In this document: piece after piece, positions 1 to 8,203 of the stretch
Position numbering within the stretch: the first letter of the stretch is position 1
Layout of the letters: each line of letters opens with the position of its first letter
Origin: CAZBJJ01 sp964492245
GTDB lineage: Bacteria; Spirochaetota; Spirochaetia; Treponematales; Breznakiellaceae
Assembly (NCBI GenBank): GCA_964492245.1
Contig: CAZBJJ010000017.1
Location: forward strand, 1 to 35,174
Direction: 5' to 3'
Length of the DNA: 35,174 nucleotides
Notes under the pieces: model-generated
Databases searched by the model: none
Told to the model about the DNA's origin: nothing
Seen by the model: only the letters and a program-made list of their open reading frames with translations
Made by a program: the position numbers and the translations under genes

Positions 1-3
1 AAC

Positions 4-50
4 TTATGACCGGAATTCTTTCTTTTGGGGTGGCAGTTTATGAGCGGAAT
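4..50. repeat. pair of near-identical 13-bp direct repeats
   Basis: TTATGACCGGAAT at 4-16 and TTATGAGCGGAAT at 38-50 differ at one base and are 34 bp apart. They lie just beyond the 3' end of the AT-rich ATPase gene. With only two copies and no known family, they may be border sequence of an acquired island or chance. The rest of 1-55 shows nothing recognisable. Confidence 0.4.
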
Positions 51-55
51 AATCA

Positions 56-1201
56 CTATAGTAAAAACTCCTCTACATTATTGGGCGTAATTACTTTGAA
101 TTGTGAATATGGATAGGCGTTAGAAAAAGCTAAAGGGATTTTTGTGTTGTTCTTATACATTTCGTTGCGTTCAAAATCATTAGAATACTTACATTCAAAC
201 GCTGATAGCATACCATCACTTTCTTCTATTAAATCTATTTCTTTTTGCTCTTTTGTTCTCCAAAAATAAGAATTTACCCATTTCTGATTGTCATCAAGAA
301 ATTTTTTTCTTTCAGAGATTATATAATTTTCCCAAAGAACTCCGCTGTCTTGTCGAATTTCTATAGGCGCAAAATTTGCTAAAATGGCATTTCTAATTCC
401 GTTGTCATAAAAATAAATCTTTCTAGAGTTTTTTAATTCATTTCTAGCATTTCTATTAAAAGAAGAAAGCCTAAAGATTATATATGTTTGCTCTAATACG
501 GTAATATATTTTTCTACTGTTTTACTATCAATACCACACAGAGAAGCCAATTCTGAATATGAAACTTGAGAGCCAATTTGCAAGGCAAGTACCTGTAACA
601 AACGAGTTAGTTTTTCTGGCTTTTGAATCTGTTCCCAAGAAAGAATATCTTTATATAAATAACTTTCTGAAATTTCTTTTAAAATTGTTTTTTCGTTTCC
701 CTGATTTACAACTAGTTCAGGGTAAGATCCAAAAACAAGGCGATGAGGAAGCATTCTTTTTTCTGTTAGTAGCCCAAACTCATTTACGAGTTCAGCAAAA
801 GAGAGGGGATATAGTTTAAACTCTCTCTTACGTCCTGTTAAGGGTTCGTTTACCATATTTGCAAGTTCAAAAGATGAAGAGCCTGTTGCTACCAGCTGAA
901 TATCCGGCAATTGGTCTGCAATTAGTTTGAGGCGCAGTCCAATATCTTTTATTCTTTGTGCCTCGTCAATTACTAGTGTTTTTTTATTTCCCAAAAAAGC
1001 TAAAAGTCGCTCAGCGGTGATTGTTTTAAACATTTCTTGGATATCAAAATTATCTCCATTTAAAAAGAGAACGGAATCTTTTTTTTCAAACAACATAGAT
1101 AAAAGTGAAGTTTTTCCTGTTTGTCGAGCGCCTGTAATAATTATTGATTTTCCCTTGTTTAACTCAAAGCGTATTTTGTCGGCTTTTGTTCTTTGAATCA
1201 T
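56..1201 (-). CDS. AAA+ ATPase, AAA_14 / DUF4143 family
   Basis: Predicted ATP-binding protein of 381 residues. The Walker A motif GARQTGKT is at about residues 24-31 and the Walker B motif LVIDEA at about 76-81, followed by a sensor-like VATGSSS near 104-110. The C-terminal half fits DUF4143, and its EIDLI...FECKYS segment resembles the degenerate PD-(D/E)XK nuclease fold known from this family. The physiological role of the family is not settled; members are common in mobile or accessory regions. An in-frame ATG exists at 1219, but AGAGG at 1207-1211 lies 5 nt before the ATG at 1201, so the shorter start is preferred. Base composition is clearly AT-rich against the flanking genes, which suggests acquisition. 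It stands alone on the minus strand. Confidence 0.85.
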   Translation of the reverse strand: MIQRTKADKIRFELNKGKSIIITGARQTGKTSLLSMLFEKKDSVLFLNGDNFDIQEMFKTITAERLLAFLGNKKTLVIDEAQRIKDIGLRLKLIADQLPDIQLVATGSSSFELANMVNEPLTGRKREFKLYPLSFAELVNEFGLLTEKRMLPHRLVFGSYPELVVNQGNEKTILKEISESYLYKDILSWEQIQKPEKLTRLLQVLALQIGSQVSYSELASLCGIDSKTVEKYITVLEQTYIIFRLSSFNRNARNELKNSRKIYFYDNGIRNAILANFAPIEIRQDSGVLWENYIISERKKFLDDNQKWVNSYFWRTKEQKEIDLIEESDGMLSAFECKYSNDFERNEMYKNNTKIPLAFSNAYPYSQFKVITPNNVEEFLL

Positions 1202-1260
1202 GTATACCTCTATGTACAATTATACAGTATAGTTTCGTCAATAACTAGTATATTTTCGAC

Positions 1261-1311
1261 ATTTCAGGAATGAAATCCTTAAAAGTCCGTACTTTTCGGG
1301 AATGAAATCCT
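1261..1311. repeat. two copies of GGAATGAAATCCT with intervening hairpin
   Basis: GGAATGAAATCCT occurs at 1267-1279 and 1299-1311, 32 bp apart. Each copy is internally dyadic (GGA/TCC). Between them lies a perfect 6-bp hairpin, AAAAGT at 1281-1286 with ACTTTT at 1291-1296. The block sits in the gap between the ATPase start and the exonuclease end, so it could hold the ATPase promoter or operator, or mark an island border. The rest of 1212-1379 is AT-rich without a clear terminator. Confidence 0.45.
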
Positions 1312-1379
1312 AGAAAGTGAAAAAAGCTTTTGGTTTCCTCTCTTATCTCACTCTGATTAAGCAAGCTTCGGGAAACTAG

Positions 1380-2012
1380 TTATTTTTTTAGACAACAGCG
1401 AAATAATTCCATGCACAGGCGCGCATCGTCCTCGGCGCGGTGGGCGTTTATTGCGGTAATATCAAGCCAGCTTGCCAAATTTTGCAATTTATAATTGGGG
1501 CGGTTTGGGAAGCGCTCCTTAGCCAGGCTCTGGGTGTCGACGATTCGGTTTGGCAATTTAGGAAAGGGAGGCTGCCATTCTTCGAGCATTGAATGCTCAT
1601 AAAGGGCAGCGAGGTTTGAATTTACAAAGCTAAGGTCGAAGGTGGCGTTGTGGGCGACAAGGGTGCTCGAGCCAATAAAGCGAAGAAAATCCTGGAGCAC
1701 CGTCGCAATGTCTGGTTTATCTGCAAGCATATCGTCGGTAATGCCGTTTATGGCGCTGGCCGCAGCGGGCATGGGAATGCCAGGGTTTACCAGGCTGTTA
1801 AAACGGGCAATTACGCCTAGGCAGTCGAATGCAATTGCGCCAATTTCGACAATTTTGTCCTTTTCTCTATTTAAGCCAGTGGTTTCCAGGTCGAAGGCGG
1901 TAAAAACAGCCCTCTGGGGGAGGGGAAGTCGGTGGTTTGCTGCATTTTCCCCCGCATATTCCTCTGTCTGCGGTAAGAAAAAGGCTGTGTCCAACCAGTC
2001 GTACAGGGCCAT
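1380..2012 (-). CDS. DnaQ-family 3'-5' exonuclease (DEDDh)
   Basis: A 210-residue exonuclease of the DNA polymerase III epsilon/ExoX type. Exo I is FDLETTG (D41, E43), Exo II is HNATFD (D126) and Exo III is HRAEDDA (H191, D195), so the DEDDh metal-binding set is complete. Family members remove nucleotides from 3' ends in proofreading or repair. No polymerase or helicase domain is fused, so it may be a repair exonuclease rather than the replicative epsilon subunit. Its ATG lies one base after the TGA of the upstream phosphohexomutase, indicating co-transcription and translational coupling. The two functions have no obvious metabolic link. Confidence 0.85.
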   Translation of the reverse strand: MALYDWLDTAFFLPQTEEYAGENAANHRLPLPQRAVFTAFDLETTGLNREKDKIVEIGAIAFDCLGVIARFNSLVNPGIPMPAAASAINGITDDMLADKPDIATVLQDFLRFIGSSTLVAHNATFDLSFVNSNLAALYEHSMLEEWQPPFPKLPNRIVDTQSLAKERFPNRPNYKLQNLASWLDITAINAHRAEDDARLCMELFRCCLKK

Positions 2013-2013
2013 A

Positions 2014-3771
2014 TCAATAGCCTATTAGGGCGCGGATATCTGCCTCAATTGCGCTCAGTTTTTCGCCACTGGCCTGGCGTGCCTGGTCCAGGTTTTTGTC
2101 GATGACCTCGGTCCGCGAACTGGCGTAAAATTTAATTTTGGGCTCGGTGCCGCTGGGGCGGGCGCTCACTATGGTGCCATCGCTTAAGAAAAACTGGAGC
2201 ACGTCGCTTTTGGGAAAAGCCACTGTTTCTGTTTGAGCTTTTGCCAGAGGCGCGTAGGACACTGAGTTCTGGATATCGCGGACCCTGAGGACTTCTTGCC
2301 CTCCCAGGCTCTTAAAGGGTTTTTCGCGCAAATTGGCCATTATAGCCTTCATGGTGGCCGAGCCTTCGGAGCCCTGAAAATATTTCGATATCGCCAGTTC
2401 CTGCCAAAAGCCGTGTTGAATATATAATTCGTCTAGGCGGTCTAAAAGGCTCTTGCCCTGGCTGCGCCAGTACAGGGTCATCTCTGCGGTAAGGGCAGCG
2501 GCAGAAATGGCGTCCTTGTCGCGGACCTCTTTTTCTATTAAATAGCCATAGCTCTCTTCGGTGCCAAAGACGAATTCGCGCCCGCTGTTATCGCTTTCGA
2601 TTTCGGCCATGATGGCGGCAATCCATTTAAAGCCTGTCAGGCATTCGAGGCAGCTGGCCCCATAGCTTTCGGCTATGCGTTTTTGCATTCCGGTTGTGAC
2701 TATGGTGTTTACCATAACGGGTTTGGCTGGCATCTTGTTTAATTCTTTTAAAGACAAAAAGATGTAATCGGCCAAAAGGGAGCCAAGCTGATTTCCGGTT
2801 ACCAGGGCAAAGTGGCCCTGGGGGTGGGGTACCGCAATTCCCAGGCGGTCGGCATCGGGATCGGTGGCCATGACCACATCGGCTTTTTCCTCTGTGCCCA
2901 GGTCGAGGGCCATTTTAAGTGCCTCGGCTTCTTCTGGATTGGGAAAATTGACGGTGGGAAAATCGCCATCGCCTTCGCGCTGTTCGGGTACGGTTTTTAT
3001 GCTCAGTCCCAGCTCGCCTAAAATGGATTCCACATGCATTGCACCGGTGCCGTGGAGGGGGCTGTAGACAATTGATACCTCTTTTGCTTTTTTTTGAATA
3101 AGATCGGGGCGAAAAAGTTTGGAGCGAACCATGTTGCGATATGGCTCGTCCACTTCTTTATCAATTAAAACTAAGAGCCCCTTGGCAACTGCCTCTTCGC
3201 GGGAAATGGCCTGTATTTCCTCTGTCGCGTTTACCTCGGCAATTATGCCCTTGTCGTGGGGCGGAATTACCTGGGCTCCGTCGTTCCAATAGACCTTGTA
3301 GCCATTGTACTGTGGTGGGTTGTGGCTGGCGGTAACTACCACACCGGTATCGCAGCCGAGGTGGCGAATTGCAAAGGAGAGTTCGGGAGTGGGGCGCATG
3401 CTGGTAAAAAGATAGGTCTTAATGCCATTTGCCGCAAACACCAAGGCGGTCTGGAGGGCAAAGACATCGGAATAATGGCGGCTGTCGTAGGCGATGGCAG
3501 CAGAAAGGTTTTTACGGGGAGATTTAGATATTACGTAGCTGGCAAGGCCCTGGCTGGCTCGGCGAACGACGTAGGTGTTCATGCGGTTCCAGCCTCCGCC
3601 TATTATGCCTCGCAGGCCTCCGGTGCCAAATTCCAGGTCGCGGTAGAGCCGGTCTTCCAGTTCGGTATAGTTTTCGTCGGCTATTAGGTTTTGCAGGTCT
3701 TTTTTAAAACCCTCGTCGGTCTCTTTGGCTATATAGTCTTTGGCCCTTGCCAAAAGGCTGGTTTTATCCAT
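2014..3771 (-). CDS. phosphoglucomutase/phosphomannomutase (alpha-D-phosphohexomutase)
   Basis: Interconverts hexose 1- and 6-phosphates in the cytoplasm, linking glycolysis with sugar-nucleotide synthesis. All four family loops are visible: phosphoserine loop TASHNP (S149), metal loop DPDAD (D304-D308), sugar loop GTEESYGY (about 403-410) and phosphate loop RPSGTEPKIK near the C-terminus. The 585 residues match the long PGM2/PgcA-like branch. An upstream in-frame ATG at 3807 exists, but GGAGG at 3779-3783 stands 7 nt before the ATG at 3771, so that start is used. It heads a two-gene minus-strand unit with the exonuclease. Glucose versus mannose specificity cannot be read from the motifs. Confidence 0.93.
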   Translation of the reverse strand: MDKTSLLARAKDYIAKETDEGFKKDLQNLIADENYTELEDRLYRDLEFGTGGLRGIIGGGWNRMNTYVVRRASQGLASYVISKSPRKNLSAAIAYDSRHYSDVFALQTALVFAANGIKTYLFTSMRPTPELSFAIRHLGCDTGVVVTASHNPPQYNGYKVYWNDGAQVIPPHDKGIIAEVNATEEIQAISREEAVAKGLLVLIDKEVDEPYRNMVRSKLFRPDLIQKKAKEVSIVYSPLHGTGAMHVESILGELGLSIKTVPEQREGDGDFPTVNFPNPEEAEALKMALDLGTEEKADVVMATDPDADRLGIAVPHPQGHFALVTGNQLGSLLADYIFLSLKELNKMPAKPVMVNTIVTTGMQKRIAESYGASCLECLTGFKWIAAIMAEIESDNSGREFVFGTEESYGYLIEKEVRDKDAISAAALTAEMTLYWRSQGKSLLDRLDELYIQHGFWQELAISKYFQGSEGSATMKAIMANLREKPFKSLGGQEVLRVRDIQNSVSYAPLAKAQTETVAFPKSDVLQFFLSDGTIVSARPSGTEPKIKFYASSRTEVIDKNLDQARQASGEKLSAIEADIRALIGY

Positions 3772-3806
3772 CAGTTTGCCTCCGCATATCGGTAGATTGA
3801 AGTTCA

Positions 3807-3835
3807 ATTATAGTTAAAAAAAAGCTGTTCGGGAA
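3807..3835 (-). promoter_or_regulatory. candidate promoter of the phosphohexomutase gene
   Basis: On the minus strand a perfect -10 TATAAT (3812-3807) follows a weak -35 TTCCCG (3835-3830) at 17 bp. An inverted repeat, ATTGAA-G-TTCAAT (3796-3808), covers the expected transcription start and could be an operator. Functional assignment is inference. Confidence 0.45.
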
Positions 3836-3864
3836 GCCTGAAAGGACAAAGATTTAGCCTGGTC

Positions 3865-3894
3865 TTGAATAAGACTTAAGATGTCTGATACATT
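3865..3894 (+). promoter_or_regulatory. weak candidate promoter for the oad operon
   Basis: TTGAAT (3865-3870), 18-bp spacer, TACATT (3889-3894). Both boxes match the consensus at four of six positions. The leader to oadG would be about 100 nt. A 5-bp dyad GTCTT/AAGAC overlaps the -35 box. Confidence 0.3.
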
Positions 3895-4001
3895 TTTAAC
3901 GAATATCCGGAAAATGTCATTTTAAAGACCGGCTATTCCTGCACACCAGCTAGCTTACATTAAATTTAGGTGGCTGTAGAAGAGATTTTCTTGGAGGAAA
4001 C

Positions 4002-4268
4002 ATGACAATTAGTGAGATGTTCGGACAGAGTGGCACCCTGGCCCTCTTGGGAATGGGGATTGTATTCTCGTTTCTTTTAATTCTTATTTTATTTATGAGC
4101 CTTGTGGCAAAGGTTATTGCCCGCCTTGGCTTGGATAAAGATAGTGGCGCAGCTGCCAGCCCCAACACCGGTGCTGGGGCTGCCGGCACGGGTGCCGCCG
4201 GCACGGGTGCCGCAGTAACTGCAGCTATTTCTGCAGCAGTACAACAACACCGAAAAAAAAATAATTAG
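4002..4268 (+). CDS. oadG: oxaloacetate decarboxylase gamma subunit
   Basis: Small membrane subunit of 88 residues that holds the biotin-dependent sodium-pumping decarboxylase together. One hydrophobic helix (about residues 10-36, LLGMGIVFSFLLILILF) is followed by an Ala/Gly/Pro-rich linker and a basic HRKKNN tail, the usual OadG layout. GGAGG at 3993-3997 gives a clear ribosome site. Assignment rests on topology and on position directly before oadA, because OadG sequences are poorly conserved. The linker contains small GTGAAGTGAA-type repeats. It is the first gene of oadG-oadA-oadB. Confidence 0.85.
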   Translation: MTISEMFGQSGTLALLGMGIVFSFLLILILFMSLVAKVIARLGLDKDSGAAASPNTGAGAAGTGAAGTGAAVTAAISAAVQQHRKKNN

Positions 4269-4277
4269 GAGATTTAC

Positions 4278-6035
4278 ATGGCCAAAGTTCAACTTACCGA
4301 TTTAGTACTGCGGGATGCCCACCAGTCTTTGCTGGCAACCCGAATGACCACCGCCGATATGCTGCCAATTTGCGAAAAATTGGACAAGGTCGGCTATTTC
4401 GCGCTGGAAGCCTGGGGTGGAGCCACCTTCGATTCCTGTATTCGGTTTTTAAACGAAGATCCCTGGGAGCGTCTGCGCCAATTAAAAAAGGCCCTGCCCA
4501 ATACAAAGATAATGATGCTTTTGCGTGGCCAAAACCTTTTAGGCTATCGCCATTATGCTGATGATGTCGTTGAAAAATTTGTCGAGGCCGCTGCAAAAAA
4601 TGGCATCGATGTCTTTAGAATTTTCGACGCCGTAAACGATCCGCGCAATTTTAAAACAGCTACCAATGCAGCAAAAAAAACCGGCAAGCATGTTCAGGCC
4701 ACTATTTCGTATGCCACAACCCCCTTTCACACCATTCCAAAATATGTAGAGTTGGCAAAGGAATTGGCTGGCGAGGGTGCCGATTCCCTTTGTATTAAGG
4801 ATATGGCCGGCCTTTTAAAGCCCTACGATGCCTACGAATTGGTAAAAGCGTTGAAGAAGGCGGTGGATCTGCCCATTGAGGTGCACTCCCATTCGACCAC
4901 CGGTCTTTCGGTGGCCACCCTTACCAAGGCCGCAGAGGCGGGAGCCGATATTTTGGATACCGTTATTTCCTCTTTGGCAATGGGTACCAGCCACTCTCCC
5001 ACCGAAACCATGGTTGAACTCTTTAAGGGGACCGAATTCGATACCGGCTACGATACCAATCTTTTGCTGGAGGTCGCCGAGTATTTCCGCAATATTCGAA
5101 AAAACTATCGAAAATTTGAGTCGAGCTTTCTCGGTGCCGATACCAGAATTCTTGTCTCCCAGGTGCCCGGTGGCATGCTTTCCAATCTGGAGAGCCAGCT
5201 TAAAGAGCAGGGCGCGGCAGATAAAATTGACGATGTTCTTAAGGAAATTGCCATTGTACAAAAAGACTTTGGCTATCCTCCCCTTGTAACTCCCACCAGT
5301 CAGATAGTGGGCACCCAGGCTGTCTTCAATGTTCTATTCGGTCGTTATAACAATTTGACCGGCGAATCGATGGATCTTTTAGTGGGCAAATATGGTGCCT
5401 GCCCTGCACCCAAGAACAAGGATGTAGTTAAAAAAGCCCTAGAAACGTTGAAAATGGAAAAAGAAATTACCCATCGCCCCGCCGACGATATTCCCAACGA
5501 ATTTGCAAAGCTCGAAGAAGAGACCAAAAAACTTCTGGATAGCGACTCGGTGGCGGTGGAAGATGTTCTTACCTATGCCATGTTCCCCAAGGTGGCCCCC
5601 GACTTCTTTAAGAAACGAGCTGATGGCCCCACCATATTTACCGCAGAAGCCGAAGCTGCGCCAGCAGCTGTTTCGTCGTCGACAGCAGGAGGCGGCAGTG
5701 CCGATAAATATGTGGTCAATGTAAATGGCACCGACTTTAATGTAGTGGTACGGCCCGAGGGCAGTATGGCAATTGTGCCGGCCGATGGCCAAGCTGCATC
5801 GGTAGCTCCCGCGCTTGCAGAGGGCTCTACCCCGGTACCTGCTCCTGTGGCGGGCACCATCGTGCGCCACGCTGTTGCCGATGGCTCCCCGGTTCAAAGC
5901 GGCGATACTATTTTAATTATTGAGTCCATGAAAATGGAATTAGAAATTAAGACACCGGCCGGTGGTACTGTGCAGTTTTTGGTTGGCCCAGGAACAGCAG
6001 TGTCATCTGAGCAGGCCGTGGCCCAAATTAACTAA
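4278..6035 (+). CDS. oadA: oxaloacetate decarboxylase alpha subunit, biotin carboxyltransferase
   Basis: Transfers the carboxyl group of oxaloacetate to biotin for decarboxylation by OadB. The N-terminal HMGL-like TIM barrel starts with the hallmark LRDAHQSLLATRM (about residues 11-23). It carries the catalytic lysine in IKDMAG (K174) and the metal histidines in EVHSHST (H203, H205). A PYC_OADA conserved domain follows. An Ala/Pro/Ser linker near residues 455-475 and 510-525 leads to a C-terminal biotinyl domain with biotin lysine K552 in ESMKM; the family norm is EAMKM. AGGAG precedes the ATG. At 585 residues it is full length. Methylmalonyl-CoA or glutaconyl-CoA specificity is unlikely given the DAHQS barrel. 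Confidence 0.95.
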   Translation: MAKVQLTDLVLRDAHQSLLATRMTTADMLPICEKLDKVGYFALEAWGGATFDSCIRFLNEDPWERLRQLKKALPNTKIMMLLRGQNLLGYRHYADDVVEKFVEAAAKNGIDVFRIFDAVNDPRNFKTATNAAKKTGKHVQATISYATTPFHTIPKYVELAKELAGEGADSLCIKDMAGLLKPYDAYELVKALKKAVDLPIEVHSHSTTGLSVATLTKAAEAGADILDTVISSLAMGTSHSPTETMVELFKGTEFDTGYDTNLLLEVAEYFRNIRKNYRKFESSFLGADTRILVSQVPGGMLSNLESQLKEQGAADKIDDVLKEIAIVQKDFGYPPLVTPTSQIVGTQAVFNVLFGRYNNLTGESMDLLVGKYGACPAPKNKDVVKKALETLKMEKEITHRPADDIPNEFAKLEEETKKLLDSDSVAVEDVLTYAMFPKVAPDFFKKRADGPTIFTAEAEAAPAAVSSSTAGGGSADKYVVNVNGTDFNVVVRPEGSMAIVPADGQAASVAPALAEGSTPVPAPVAGTIVRHAVADGSPVQSGDTILIIESMKMELEIKTPAGGTVQFLVGPGTAVSSEQAVAQIN

Positions 6036-6045
6036 GGAAGTACAT

Positions 6046-7407
6046 ATGTTAAACCTACGAAAAAACGGCATTGCCGTATTTAAAATTTGCCTGGTAATGC
6101 TGGTGGCGGTCTTTGCCTTTTCCTTTATGCCCCGGGCCTTTGCCCAGACTAAGGCGGGGGGGCAGGCCCAAGAGCATATTATTCCCGGCAGCGAGGACAT
6201 TCCCCGCATTTCAATTAAAAGCTTTCTTTCCAATATTGTGGAGACAACTGGCCTTTATGCCTTTATAACCAATGTCAACGAAAAAAGCACCCCATCTGGA
6301 GACAGTATTACCACCTTTGGCTGGCAGGAACTTTTAATGGTCATTGTGGGCTTTGTTATTATCTGGTTAGGTGCTGCCAAAAACTTTGAGCCACTCTTGC
6401 TCATTCCCATTGGCTTTGGCACCCTCTTTGTAAATATTCCCTTTGGTGGCATGGGCGATGCCCCCCATGGCTTTTTGCATATTATCTACGAGGCTGGCGT
6501 TGGCAACGAGTTCTTTCCCCTAATTATATTTATGGGAATTGGCGCCCTTACCGACTTCGGTCCTTTAATTGCCAACCCCAAGACGGCCATTCTTGGGGGA
6601 GCTTCTCAATTTGGTGTCTTTGGGACCCTCTTTGGCATTACCGCTTTTAACCTTATTCCCGGCTTCAATTTTAATATGAGAGAGGCCTGTACGGTGGCAA
6701 TTATTGGCGGTGCCGACGGCCCCACCACCATCTATATTGCGGCAAAGTTGGCCCCCCATCTTCTGGCCACTGTTGCCGTGGCGGCCTATTCCTATATGGC
6801 CCTGGTGCCGGTAATTCAGCCACCTATTATGCGGGCCCTTACGACAAAGCATGAGCGACTTATTCGTATGAAGCAGTTGCGCCAGGTGTCCAAAACAGAG
6901 AAAATTCTCTTTCCTCTGAGTATTTTAACCCTGGCCATCCTGCTTATTCCCTCTGCGGCCCCCCTTATTGGCTGTCTGGCCTTTGGCAATTTTATTCGGG
7001 AATTGGGTATTGTGGACCGTCTTTCAAAGACGCTGCAGAACGAGCTATTAAATATTGTCTCTATCTTCCTGTCCCTGGGCGTAGGCTCGCAGATGACCCC
7101 AGAGAAGTTCCTCAATCCCTCTTCGCTTTCGATTGTCGTGTTGGGACTTTTGGCCTTTATTATTGCCTCGGCTACCGGTGTATTGGTGGCTAAGCTGATG
7201 AACGTCTTCCTAAAGGAGAAAATCAATCCCCTTATTGGTTCGGCAGGTGTCTCTGCAGTTCCCATGGCCGCCCGTGTTTCCAATAAGGTGGGCATGGAAG
7301 AAGATCCTTCGAACTTCCTTTTAATGCACGCCATGGGTCCGAACGTGGCAGGTGTCATTGGCACCGCCGTCGCCGCTGGCGTAATGATTGCCGTTTATGG
7401 GGGCTAA
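6046..7407 (+). CDS. oadB: oxaloacetate decarboxylase beta subunit, Na+-pumping decarboxylase
   Basis: Polytopic inner-membrane subunit that decarboxylates carboxybiotin and exports Na+. It carries the conserved GGADGPT segment with the key aspartate (D224), the IWLGAAKNFEPLLLIPIGFG region and the C-terminal SAVPMAAR and HAMGPNVAGVIGTA motifs. Many hydrophobic helices span residues 95-453. AAGGAAG (6034-6040), 5 nt before the ATG at 6046, fixes the start; a longer open frame overlaps oadA and is not used. The first roughly 90 residues are an unusual extension: a basic segment, a hydrophobic stretch ending in AFAQ that looks like a signal peptide, and a polar loop before the usual OadB core. 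Last gene of the operon. Confidence 0.95.
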   Translation: MLNLRKNGIAVFKICLVMLVAVFAFSFMPRAFAQTKAGGQAQEHIIPGSEDIPRISIKSFLSNIVETTGLYAFITNVNEKSTPSGDSITTFGWQELLMVIVGFVIIWLGAAKNFEPLLLIPIGFGTLFVNIPFGGMGDAPHGFLHIIYEAGVGNEFFPLIIFMGIGALTDFGPLIANPKTAILGGASQFGVFGTLFGITAFNLIPGFNFNMREACTVAIIGGADGPTTIYIAAKLAPHLLATVAVAAYSYMALVPVIQPPIMRALTTKHERLIRMKQLRQVSKTEKILFPLSILTLAILLIPSAAPLIGCLAFGNFIRELGIVDRLSKTLQNELLNIVSIFLSLGVGSQMTPEKFLNPSSLSIVVLGLLAFIIASATGVLVAKLMNVFLKEKINPLIGSAGVSAVPMAARVSNKVGMEEDPSNFLLMHAMGPNVAGVIGTAVAAGVMIAVYGG

Positions 7408-7436
7408 GCCCTTAATTTCGGAATATTAAAATATTT

Positions 7437-7466
7437 AAGGTCCCAGAAATTTCTGGGACCTTTTTT
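7437..7466 (+). terminator. rho-independent terminator after oadB, in the deoC leader
   Basis: Perfect 13-bp arms (7437-7449 and 7450-7462) form an uninterrupted palindrome around AAATTT, and the arm runs into TTTTTT. It ends 8 nt before the AAGGAG ribosome site of deoC, so deoC transcription from upstream must cross it. Confidence 0.92.
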
Positions 7467-7484
7467 GAATTAAAGGAGATATAT

Positions 7485-8156
7485 ATGCCCCGGGAATGGA
7501 CCAAAGAAGGCCTTGCACTGACAATTGATCATACGGTACTCAAACCCAATGCGACTTACGAGCAAATACGTGAGCTCTGCCAAGAGGCCCTGGCGCATAA
7601 ATTTGCAAGCGTCTGTGTAAACCCTTTTTTTGTGCCCCAAGCGGTAAAAGAGCTGGGCAAATCTGCGGTAAAGGTCTGTACGGTTATCGGTTTTCCCCTG
7701 GGGGCCAATAGCACAGAGATAAAGGCCGAAGAGACCCGTTTAGCTTGTAAGCAGGGGGCAGAAGAAATTGATATGGTGGCAAACATTGGCGCTATAAAGT
7801 CTGGCGACTGGAAGACGGTCGAAGCCGATATTGCCGCAGTGGTAAAGGCTGCCGGCAAGCGAATTGTCAAGGTTATTATCGAAACCTGCCTTTTAAATGA
7901 CAGCGAAAAACGTCGGGCCTGCCAGGCAATTTCCCAGGCGGGAGCCGATTTTGTAAAGACATCGACCGGCTTTTCTCATGCTGGGGCCAGCCGAGAGGAT
8001 ATCCAGTTTTTAAAACAGACAGTTGGCGAGACCCTTAAAATTAAGGCCAGTGGGGGCATTCGCTCCTGCCGAGAGGCAATTGGGCTTTTAGAAGCCGGTG
8101 CCGATAGAATCGGTTCTTCCTCCGGAATCGCCATATTGGCAGAGCTGCCGGAATAA
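7485..8156 (+). CDS. deoC: deoxyribose-phosphate aldolase
   Basis: Splits 2-deoxyribose 5-phosphate into glyceraldehyde 3-phosphate and acetaldehyde, the last step of deoxynucleoside breakdown. A class I aldolase barrel of 223 residues: Schiff-base lysine K158 in DFVKTSTGF, relay lysine K187 in KASGGIR and catalytic aspartate D96 in EIDMVANIG. AAGGAG at 7474-7479 supports the start. It follows the oadB terminator with only 18 bp between, leaving no room for an independent promoter downstream of the hairpin. It therefore depends on read-through or on a promoter before the hairpin. No other deo gene is nearby. Confidence 0.94.
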   Translation: MPREWTKEGLALTIDHTVLKPNATYEQIRELCQEALAHKFASVCVNPFFVPQAVKELGKSAVKVCTVIGFPLGANSTEIKAEETRLACKQGAEEIDMVANIGAIKSGDWKTVEADIAAVVKAAGKRIVKVIIETCLLNDSEKRRACQAISQAGADFVKTSTGFSHAGASREDIQFLKQTVGETLKIKASGGIRSCREAIGLLEAGADRIGSSSGIAILAELPE

Positions 8157-8165
8157 GGCATACCC

Positions 8166-8194
8166 TTGACGCAGACAGCTTCCTTCCATAGTAT
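8166..8194 (+). promoter_or_regulatory. candidate alaS promoter abutting the start codon
   Basis: TTGACG (8166-8171), 17-bp spacer, TAGTAT (8189-8194). The alaS ATG is at 8204, only 9 bases past the -10 box, so the transcript would have a leader of about 3 nt. There is no Shine-Dalgarno sequence before the ATG. Confidence 0.55.
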
Positions 8195-8203
8195 GAAAAA
8201 ATC

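Noticed and set aside
1261..1311. Short repeats with regular spacing as a CRISPR remnant
   Set aside because: Only two 13-bp copies, the interval itself contains a hairpin, and no cas gene is nearby.
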